DNA of 21,207 bases from Actinomycetota bacterium (lineage in GTDB: Bacteria > Actinomycetota > Humimicrobiia > Humimicrobiales > Humimicrobiaceae): NCBI GenBank assembly GCA_022865545.1, contig JALHTA010000176.1:1-21207 (forward strand), in the 5' to 3' direction. This document shows, piece by piece, positions 7,151-13,519 of the stretch. The translations under genes and the position numbers were made by a program. Position 1 is the stretch's first letter; each line of letters begins with the position of its first letter. The notes beneath the pieces are model-generated. The model ran no database searches. It worked only from the letters and a program-made list of their open reading frames with translations, and was not told the DNA's origin.

Positions 7151-7606
7151 ATGAACGCATTAGAGATCATAGACCGGATCGAAGAACTCCTGGATGGAAG
7201 TAAAAGGATACCTTTTTCTGCAAATATTATAGTAAATGGAGATGAGGTATATGACCTTATCGAAGAGTTGAGGAATGTATTGCCTGAAGAGTTTAAGCAA
7301 TCCCGATGGATAGTTAAGGAAAGAGAGAATATGATCGATGAGGCAAAGAGACAGGCCGATAAGATCATGAAAGATGCTGCTGGTAAAGCAGGGATACTGG
7401 TCGGTGAGACCGAGATAATGAAGAGGGCAAATAGAAAGTCTGAAGAGATAATGTCATCCATAGAAGCTAAGGCCCGGACCATACGCCTTGAGGCGGAAGA
7501 CTATGCTGATGAAAAACTGGCAAATCTTGAGGCAGTTTTGCATAAACTCCTTAATGCTATCGAAAAGGGAAGGGACCAGTTCAAAAATACCCTTTCCTCC
7601 GGGTAA
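7151..7606 (+). CDS. SepIVA/DivIVA-like coiled-coil protein
   Basis: A 151-residue protein, mostly helical and charged, with no catalytic motif. Residues 1-45 form a small N-terminal unit (RIPFSANIIVNGDEVYDLIE) ending near LPEEF. This is followed by a long heptad-like stretch rich in Ala, Glu, Lys and Arg (about 55-135) and a C-terminal helix ending GRDQFKNTL. From memory, the N-terminal GVPM-type motif followed by a V..GDVLELID-type segment, and the C-terminal GRGRHQ-type end, resemble actinobacterial SepIVA (Rv2927c). SepIVA is a septum-associated DivIVA-like protein that also sits near rnc, so a role in cell division is possible. This protein is shorter than SepIVA. The start ATG has a GGAGAG element 5 bases upstream. 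Assignment is by recalled similarity and position; an ATP-synthase-b-like annotation would reflect coiled coil only. Confidence 0.6.
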   Translation: MNALEIIDRIEELLDGSKRIPFSANIIVNGDEVYDLIEELRNVLPEEFKQSRWIVKERENMIDEAKRQADKIMKDAAGKAGILVGETEIMKRANRKSEEIMSSIEAKARTIRLEAEDYADEKLANLEAVLHKLLNAIEKGRDQFKNTLSSG

Positions 7607-7656
7607 TAGTATTATTTATTAAGTATTAATTGAAATATCGATGCAATAAGTTTCGG

Positions 7657-7685
7657 TTTAAATATTAATGCATTTATGATATATT
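7657..7685 (+). promoter_or_regulatory. Possible promoter for rpmF
   Basis: TTTAAA (7657-7662), a 17-base spacer and TATATT (7680-7685) lie in the 137-base gap before rpmF. The -35 is a weak match and the -10 a good one. In other lineages this gap commonly holds a DUF177/YceD gene; none is present here. Confidence 0.3.
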
Positions 7686-7743
7686 ATTGAGCTTGTCGGG
7701 CTTATAACAGGTTTGTAACAAAAACATAGGAAGGAAGACATAA

Positions 7744-8016
7744 GTGGCCGTACCAAAAAGAAAAACATCCAGGACTAATAGGGATAAGAGAAGAACGCAT
7801 GACCGTATAAAAATTGTAAATATAGTCGAATGCCCCCGATGCCATAGCAAAAAATTGGCGCATCATGTTTGCCAGGCCTGTGGTTATTATAAAAATACAG
7901 AAATAATATCACAGGAAAAGGACGCTAAAGGCAAGCCTGTAAAAAAGGAAGCGCCTAAGGCAGAAGAAAAAAAAGCCAGCGGCAAAGAAAAAGAGACCCA
8001 GGAAAGTAAAAAATAG
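7744..8016 (+). CDS. rpmF: 50S ribosomal protein L32 with charged C-terminal extension
   Basis: Large-subunit ribosomal protein. It begins MAVPKRKTSRTNRDKRRTH and has the zinc-binding Cys pairs CPRC and CQAC, followed by GYY, as in standard L32. L32 is normally about 60 residues; this one has 90. The extra 30 or so residues after the core are almost entirely Lys, Glu, Ala and Gly and look disordered. The start is GTG after AGGAAGGAAG, a strong ribosome-binding site. It leads a unit with the CoA synthetase, the DRTGG protein, plsX and acpP. rpmF-plsX linkage is widespread, though here two metabolic genes separate them. Confidence 0.95.
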   Translation: MAVPKRKTSRTNRDKRRTHDRIKIVNIVECPRCHSKKLAHHVCQACGYYKNTEIISQEKDAKGKPVKKEAPKAEEKKASGKEKETQESKK

Positions 8017-8050
8017 TAAAGAGATCCGCATAGACCGGGGGGTATAAGTT

Positions 8051-10153
8051 TTGAGTTTAAATGATTTTTTTTGCCCGGATTCCGTGGCAGTGATAGGGGC
8101 TGCCAGGGAAGAGGGTAAAGTCGGACGTACCATTTTTGATAATATTATCGGATCAGGCTATAAGGGAAAAGTCTTTCCGGTAAATCCAAAGGCCAGTGAT
8201 ATAAATGGTCATAAATGCTTTTCATCAATACTTGATGTCAAACAGGATATCTCACTTGCAGTAATTGTAATACCAGCAAAATTTATTTCTAAAGTCCTGG
8301 AGGAATGCTCGGAAAAGGGTATAAAGTATGCCATTATCATCTCGGCAGGCTTTAAGGAAACTGGTGTAAAAGGAGCCAAAAGGGAAAAGCGCCTTATCGA
8401 AAAGGCGAAAGATTATGGTATCAGGATACTGGGGCCGAACTGTCTCGGTATAATAGATGCAGCCTGTCCCATAAACGCATCTTTTTCGGCAAATATGCCA
8501 TCAAAGGGAAAGATCAGTTTTATCTCACAGTCCGGGGCACTTCTGACTTCAGTGCTTGACTGGGCAAAAACATCAAAAATCGGTTTTTCAAAAGTGGTCT
8601 CCCTCGGAAACAAGGCAGACATTTCTGAAAATGATCTTTTTGAAGCATGGAAGAATGATCCACAGACAGATGTGATCACTGCCTATCTGGAAGGTGTTAC
8701 TGACGGTAAAGAATTTATAAGGATATCTTCAAAAGCATCAAAGAAAAAACCTATTATAGTTATAAAATCTGGTAATACTGATGCAGGTGCAAGAGCGGTA
8801 TCTTCGCATACGGGAACTCTTGCAGGTTCAAATAAGGCTTATGAAGCTGCATTTAAACAGGCAGGCATAATAAGGGCCGATACCATAAAAGAGCTATTTG
8901 ATTATGCAAAGGCATTTTCCTATCAGCCACTGCCTAAAGGAAAAAAAGTTGCAATAATTACTAATGCAGGTGGTCCGGGGATCATGGCTACTGATGCATG
9001 TGAGAATAATGGGATACAGCTTTCTAGCTTTAGTACTGAGACCATTGATAAGTTAAAGTGTTTTCTTCCTGAAGCAGCAAATCTGTATAATCCTGTAGAC
9101 GTCTTAGGTGATGCCCTTTCGGACAGGTATAAAAAGGCTCTTGAAGTGATTATACAGGACAATAATGTGGATGCGGTAGTGGTGCTTCTTACACCACAGG
9201 CAATGACGGAAGATCTAGAGACAGCCAGGGCCATATTCGATGTAATGGATAAATCTGAAAAGAAGATAACGGTGATGACCAGCTTTATGGGCGGAGACGA
9301 GGTCAAAAAGGGTATCAGTTATCTTACAAAGAAGAGAATACCTAATTTTGAGATCCCGGAATCCGCAGTCAGTACATTAAAAGTAATGATGGACTATAAT
9401 GACTGGAGGGTCGAAAAGAGTTATCCGGTCATCGAGTTCAATGTTGACGAGGAAAAGGTTAAATCAGTCTTTGACAGATGCAGGTCCGAAGGCAGATTGG
9501 AACTTGGTGAACTGGAAGCCAGGGAAATACTTGAAGCATACAGGATACCGGTTCCAAAAGCTGAAGTCGCCCATGATGTAGAAGAAGCCAAAAAAATAGC
9601 AGCCGGTATGGGCTATCCTGTTGTTTTAAAAATAGTATCACCAAATATTTTGCATAAAACCGATGTCGGTGGTATAAAAGTAGGGATAGAAGATGAAAAG
9701 GAACTTGAAGAAAGTTATGATGATATCCTTTTCAGTGTAAAGAGGTATATGCCTGATGCCAATATTTCCGGAATACTTGTCCAGGAGATGGTAAAAGATA
9801 AAAAAGAGACCATAATAGGAATAAGTGATGATCTGCAATTCGGTCCGATGATAATGTTCGGGCTTGGCGGCATATATGTCGAAGTCCTAAAGGATGTGTC
9901 TTTCAGGATCGCACCGATAAGCGAAAAGATCGCAAGGGAGATGATCGGGGAGATTAAGACGATCAAACTTTTGAAAGGTACAAGAGGGGAGACACCGTCA
10001 GATATTGAGAGTATTGTAGATGTACTGCTCAGGATGTCTCAATTAGTCACAGATTTTCCTGAAATAATGGAAATGGATATAAATCCTTTATTTGTAATGA
10101 AGCGTGGGGAAGGTTCCATCGCTGGTGATGCAAGAATAAGAATAGGAGGTTAG
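8051..10153 (+). CDS. acdA: ADP-forming acetate/acyl-CoA synthetase, fused alpha-beta
   Basis: Converts acyl-CoA (typically acetyl-CoA) + ADP + phosphate to the free acid + ATP, giving substrate-level ATP in anaerobes; it is reversible. The 700-residue protein fuses both halves. The alpha part (1 to about 460) has the CoA-binding Rossmann domain (SVAVIGA near 11), ILGPNCLG (127-133), SQSGAL (159-164) and SSHTGTLAGS with the presumed phospho-histidine H253. The beta part (about 480-700) is an ATP-grasp domain with YPVVLKIVSP, HKTDVGG and a C-terminal MDINPL. The start is TTG after a G-rich Shine-Dalgarno element, 34 bases after rpmF. The next gene starts 3 bases after its stop. Substrate range (acetate, other short acids or protein acylation) cannot be told from the sequence. 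Confidence 0.93.
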   Translation: MSLNDFFCPDSVAVIGAAREEGKVGRTIFDNIIGSGYKGKVFPVNPKASDINGHKCFSSILDVKQDISLAVIVIPAKFISKVLEECSEKGIKYAIIISAGFKETGVKGAKREKRLIEKAKDYGIRILGPNCLGIIDAACPINASFSANMPSKGKISFISQSGALLTSVLDWAKTSKIGFSKVVSLGNKADISENDLFEAWKNDPQTDVITAYLEGVTDGKEFIRISSKASKKKPIIVIKSGNTDAGARAVSSHTGTLAGSNKAYEAAFKQAGIIRADTIKELFDYAKAFSYQPLPKGKKVAIITNAGGPGIMATDACENNGIQLSSFSTETIDKLKCFLPEAANLYNPVDVLGDALSDRYKKALEVIIQDNNVDAVVVLLTPQAMTEDLETARAIFDVMDKSEKKITVMTSFMGGDEVKKGISYLTKKRIPNFEIPESAVSTLKVMMDYNDWRVEKSYPVIEFNVDEEKVKSVFDRCRSEGRLELGELEAREILEAYRIPVPKAEVAHDVEEAKKIAAGMGYPVVLKIVSPNILHKTDVGGIKVGIEDEKELEESYDDILFSVKRYMPDANISGILVQEMVKDKKETIIGISDDLQFGPMIMFGLGGIYVEVLKDVSFRIAPISEKIAREMIGEIKTIKLLKGTRGETPSDIESIVDVLLRMSQLVTDFPEIMEMDINPLFVMKRGEGSIAGDARIRIGG

Positions 10154-10156
10154 ATC

Positions 10157-11221
10157 ATGGTTCCGTTATATTTCATTTCGAACCAGCCGTTTTCGGGTAA
10201 AAGTTCTATGTGTGTAGGTGTAAGCAAAATACTGGCCGAAAAGGGTCTCAAAGTAGGTTATATGAAACCGGTAGGAACTCTTCCAACAAGAGTCGGCGGG
10301 ATCACTACTGATGAAGATGCGCAGTATATATCAAATATCTTGGAATCCAAGGACCAGCTTGAAGATATATGTCCCATTGTCGTAACCCAGCATTATACCC
10401 GCGAAGGCCTAAAAGACGATAATTTTTCTATAAGTTTTATAGATAAAATAGAAAAATCATATAAGAATATAAACAAGGGCAAGGATATAGTAATACTTGA
10501 AGGCGCAAAAAGTGTTGAAGACGGTTATTTCCTCGGAATATCTTCACTCAAGATATGTGAAAAGCTTGGCGCAAAAGCTATCATGGTCCTCAGGTATGAT
10601 GCCGATATTGTGGACCTGATACTTCATTCAAGAGACATATTGGGAGATTGTTTCGGCGGAGCTATAATCAATTGGGTCCCCAGGAGCCAGCAGGAATATG
10701 TCGAGGAGCTGATACTTCCATATCTTAAAAAGAAAAAAATAAATATTTATGGTTATGTGATCTCTGACAAGATCCTTTCATCTGTTAGTGTCAGGGAGAT
10801 GGCCGACCTTCTTGGCGGACGGATAATCTGTGCCGAAGACAAAGCAGATGAGCTGGTCGAGACCTTTATGGTGGGGGCGATGGGCCAGGAACAGGCTTTG
10901 AAATTTTTCAGGCGGAAAGCGAATAAAGCTGTCATAACCGGCGGCGACCGTGCAGATGTCCAGTTGGCCGCACTCGAGACACCTACAAAATGTCTCATAC
11001 TTACAGGTAATTTCCAACCTTCCTCTATAGTACTTGGAAGAGCTGAGGAATTGGGGGTCCCGATGGTACTGGTAAATTATGATACTCTTACAGCAGTGGA
11101 AAAAGTCGGGGATATAATCGGTCAAGTCAGATTTCACGAAGTTAAAAAAATAGATAAGATCATCGAAGTAGTGAGAGAGTATATTGATACTGACGGCATT
11201 CTTGAACTTTCTAAAAAATAG
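10157..11221 (+). CDS. BioD-like P-loop plus DRTGG-domain protein (Pta N-terminal-like)
   Basis: A 354-residue protein resembling the N-terminal regulatory half of long phosphotransacetylases, without the catalytic Pta domain. Residues 1 to about 200 form a dethiobiotin-synthetase/CobQ-like P-loop fold. The nucleotide loop NQPFSGKSS (9-17) lacks the usual first Gly of a Walker A but keeps GKS. It is followed by GYMKPVG, and by VILEGAKS at the Walker B position. Residues from about 205 to 320 form the DRTGG domain, with ITGGDRADVQLAAL (260-273). Such proteins are often found next to ADP-forming acetyl-CoA synthetases, as here. An AGGAGG Shine-Dalgarno element inside the end of the synthetase gene implies coupled expression. 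A regulatory or ligand-sensing role in acyl-CoA/acetate metabolism is inferred; no activity can be assigned. Confidence 0.85.
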   Translation: MVPLYFISNQPFSGKSSMCVGVSKILAEKGLKVGYMKPVGTLPTRVGGITTDEDAQYISNILESKDQLEDICPIVVTQHYTREGLKDDNFSISFIDKIEKSYKNINKGKDIVILEGAKSVEDGYFLGISSLKICEKLGAKAIMVLRYDADIVDLILHSRDILGDCFGGAIINWVPRSQQEYVEELILPYLKKKKINIYGYVISDKILSSVSVREMADLLGGRIICAEDKADELVETFMVGAMGQEQALKFFRRKANKAVITGGDRADVQLAALETPTKCLILTGNFQPSSIVLGRAEELGVPMVLVNYDTLTAVEKVGDIIGQVRFHEVKKIDKIIEVVREYIDTDGILELSKK

Positions 11222-11244
11222 CCAATGTCGACCAGGTTTTATAA

Positions 11245-12261
11245 GTGAAAGACAGATCCAGTAAATATCCAATAATAGTAGATGCCATGGGTGGCGATTT
11301 TGCCCCCCTGGAGATCATTAAGGGTGCTCTTGAGGCATCTGTCATGTATTCTGCAGAAGTAAAGCTTATTGGCGATGAAGACAGCATACGGGAGGCTGCA
11401 GAGTCAGGGGGATTCGATATCACCGGTCTTGAGATATCGCCCAGCACCCAGGAAGTCGGGATGGATGAGTCTCCATCTGATGTTCTTAAAAATAAGAAAG
11501 AATCATCTATTTATATAGGCTCACAGCTTGTGGGCCAGGGAAATGGCAGTGCTTTTTTATCCGCAGGAAATACAGGGGCTGTGATGGCATGCTCTCTTTT
11601 TAATATTAAAAGGATAAAAGGAGTTTTTAGGCCTGCTATAGCCGCTGTAATACCTCTTGCAGATTCAAGATTCGTCCTTATAGATGCCGGTGCAAATGCG
11701 GATTGCAAACCCATGTATTTTGCACAGTTTGCCCTGATGGGTAAAGCCTATAGTGAAAATATCCTTGGTGTGAAAGATCCAAAAGTCGGTATTGTAAATA
11801 TCGGCGGGGAGGAAAAGAAGGGAAATGAGCTTACCATAGAGGCTCACAAGATATTGAAGGAGATAAAAGGACTTGATTTTGTCGGCAATATCGAAGGAAG
11901 AGAGATGTTTGAGGGCAGTGCAGATGTAGTGGTAACAGATGGGTTTACTGGAAATGTGATACTTAAAGTTCTCGAAGGCCTGGCAAAAATGTTTTTTGGG
12001 GAAGTCAAGTCTGCCTTAACATCTTCATTTATTTCAAAAATGGCGGCGCTTATACTTAAAAAACCTCTTAAGGGAATGAAAAACAAGTTTGATTATGAGA
12101 CCTATGGAGGCGCCCAGCTGCTCGGACTTAATGCCCCCGTAATAATATCTCACGGCAGCTCAAAGGCAAGGGCGGTAAGGAATGCTATCAGGGTCGGACA
12201 GGAAAGTCTACAGACTGATCTTGTTGAAAAAATAAAAAAAGAGATAGAGATTTATAAATAA
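11245..12261 (+). CDS. plsX: Phosphate acyltransferase PlsX
   Basis: Makes acyl-phosphate from acyl-ACP, the donor for PlsY in phospholipid synthesis; a peripheral membrane enzyme. The 338-residue sequence has the family signature VDAMGGDFAP near the N-terminus, SAGNTGAVMA, and NIGGEEKKGNE in the middle, and ends with the usual VRNAIRVG segment. The start is GTG at 11245, preceded by a weak AGG. The GTG overlaps the TGA of a 7-codon frame starting at ATG 11225. FASII genes (fabH, fabD, fabG) that often follow plsX are absent, and acpP comes next. Acyl-phosphates may also be supplied by the FakA-like kinase encoded upstream. Confidence 0.96.
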   Translation: MKDRSSKYPIIVDAMGGDFAPLEIIKGALEASVMYSAEVKLIGDEDSIREAAESGGFDITGLEISPSTQEVGMDESPSDVLKNKKESSIYIGSQLVGQGNGSAFLSAGNTGAVMACSLFNIKRIKGVFRPAIAAVIPLADSRFVLIDAGANADCKPMYFAQFALMGKAYSENILGVKDPKVGIVNIGGEEKKGNELTIEAHKILKEIKGLDFVGNIEGREMFEGSADVVVTDGFTGNVILKVLEGLAKMFFGEVKSALTSSFISKMAALILKKPLKGMKNKFDYETYGGAQLLGLNAPVIISHGSSKARAVRNAIRVGQESLQTDLVEKIKKEIEIYK

Positions 12262-12292
12262 TGAAAACTTTTATAAAAAATTATAGTCAAAA

Positions 12293-12323
12293 TTGATGAA
12301 ATTATAATTTAATTAATTATAAT
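12293..12323 (+). promoter_or_regulatory. Possible promoter for acpP
   Basis: TTGATG (12293-12298) and TATAAT (12318-12323) are separated by 19 bases, longer than ideal. They lie in a very AT-rich 95-base gap with a second TATAAT at 12303-12308. The perfect -10 hexamers are suggestive, but AT-richness makes chance matches likely. Confidence 0.3.
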
Positions 12324-12356
12324 AATAGAAAATTAAAAAGTTAAAGGAGAAAAGGT

Positions 12357-12587
12357 ATGGAAAATTTTGACAAGCTCAAAGAAATACTTGTGGATGTTCT
12401 TGGTGTAAATGAAGATGATGTAAAACTAGAAAGTAAATTTGTTGATGACCTTGGAGCAGACTCGCTGGACCTGGTTGAACTTATCATGGCTTTCGAGGAT
12501 AAATTCGGTATAGAGATAAGCGATGAAGAAGCTGAAAAAATGGTCACAGTAAAAGACGTTCTTGACTATATTTCTTCAAAAAATTAA
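12357..12587 (+). CDS. acpP: Acyl carrier protein
   Basis: A 76-residue acidic acyl carrier protein. The phosphopantetheine attachment site is S36 in [12 protein letters not shown], the canonical motif; the helical bundle pattern around it is complete. It carries growing fatty acyl chains and supplies PlsX. A strong AAAGGAG Shine-Dalgarno element stands 7 bases before the ATG, as expected for a highly expressed protein. It lies between plsX and rnc, the usual order. CoaD, encoded upstream, makes the CoA that donates its prosthetic group. Confidence 0.98.
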   Translation: MENFDKLKEILVDVLGVNEDDVKLESKFVDDLGADSLDLVELIMAFEDKFGIEISDEEAEKMVTVKDVLDYISSKN

Positions 12588-12615
12588 TTTAGATTTTTCA
12601 TAGTATATTTATAAT
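12588..12615 (+). promoter_or_regulatory. Possible promoter for rnc
   Basis: TTTAGA (12588-12593), a 16-base spacer and TATAAT (12610-12615) lie directly after the acpP stop, in the AT-rich gap before rnc. The -10 is perfect and the -35 weak. Confidence 0.3.
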
Positions 12616-12648
12616 AAATTATATTTTTCCGGATGGACGGAAGGATAT

Positions 12649-13431
12649 TTGAATTTAAATGGCATAGCTGTATGTAGTGAGCCGGTAAACATAGGTGGCG
12701 GATTTAAACAGATGAGTGATGAAGAAGGTGTTTTAAGAAAAAGAGTCAGGGATTGGCTTGGAGAGCTCGGTATTGAGCCTGTAGACCTGAAAATATATAT
12801 TCAGGCCCTTACCCATCGTTCATTTGCCCGCCAGATAAATGTTCAGTCAAGGGGAAATGAACAGCTGGAATTTTTAGGTGACAGCGTTCTTTCCTTTTCA
12901 ATTACTTCCTATCTTTATAAGAACTATAGCCATTTTGCCGAGGGCAGGTTGGCAAAGATAAGGGCAATACTTGTAAACAAGAAGACTCTTTCAATGATCG
13001 CACGCACAATCAGGATCGACCAGCAAGTGCTCTTAAGTGAAAATGAGGAAGCATGTGAGGGGCGGGGAAAGGATTCCATCCTTGCTGACGCAACAGAAGC
13101 TTTGATAGGTGCGATTTATGTCGATAGTGGAATAAAATTTACAGTAGGCTGGATTCTTGAAAGATATGAAACGCGTATCGAGAATATGGTAAATGCTCCC
13201 CAGATATCTGACTATAAGACATATTTGCAGGAAGCTGTCCAGGCGGATTATTCAAAACTTGCCAAATATAGGATGGAAAAGTCTATGGGTCCTGACCATG
13301 AAAGGATTTTTTACTCTGCGGTGATGCTTGATGGCAGGATAATCGGCCGGGGAAAAGGCGGAAGTAAAAAAGAATCTGAGCAGGATGCAGCAAAGAATTC
13401 ACTTAAATTGCTCTATAATCTGGATTTGTAA
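12649..13431 (+). CDS. rnc: Ribonuclease III
   Basis: Double-strand-specific endoribonuclease for rRNA precursor and mRNA processing. The signature NEQLEFLGDSVL carries catalytic acidic residues of the first cluster, and the segment ILADATEALIGA carries those of the second. A double-stranded-RNA-binding domain follows from about residue 185 (YKTYLQEAVQ) to the end (KESEQDAAKNSLKLL). From TTG 12649 (GGAAGG 4 bases upstream) it has 260 residues. An in-frame ATG at 12712 with a GGTGGCGG element would give 239, closer to the usual size, so the first 21 residues are uncertain. The rnc-smc-ftsY-ffh order is widely conserved. Confidence 0.96.
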   Translation: MNLNGIAVCSEPVNIGGGFKQMSDEEGVLRKRVRDWLGELGIEPVDLKIYIQALTHRSFARQINVQSRGNEQLEFLGDSVLSFSITSYLYKNYSHFAEGRLAKIRAILVNKKTLSMIARTIRIDQQVLLSENEEACEGRGKDSILADATEALIGAIYVDSGIKFTVGWILERYETRIENMVNAPQISDYKTYLQEAVQADYSKLAKYRMEKSMGPDHERIFYSAVMLDGRIIGRGKGGSKKESEQDAAKNSLKLLYNLDL

Positions 13432-13455
13432 ACAAATAGTAATTTATCAACTATG

Positions 13456-13464
13456 TGCTAAAAT
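13456..13464 (+). promoter_or_regulatory. Possible extended -10 before smc
   Basis: TGCTAAAAT fits an extended -10 (TG, one base, five of six TATAAT positions). It lies in the 88-base gap between rnc and smc. No -35 is evident. Confidence 0.3.
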
Positions 13465-13519
13465 AATTTTTTAATTTTTCGTCTAGGTCATTTAATACCC
13501 GTATAGGAGAAAACTTAGT

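Noticed and set aside
7687..7708. TTGAGC...TATAAC as the rpmF promoter
   Set aside because: The spacer is only 10 bases, too short for a sigma-70 promoter.
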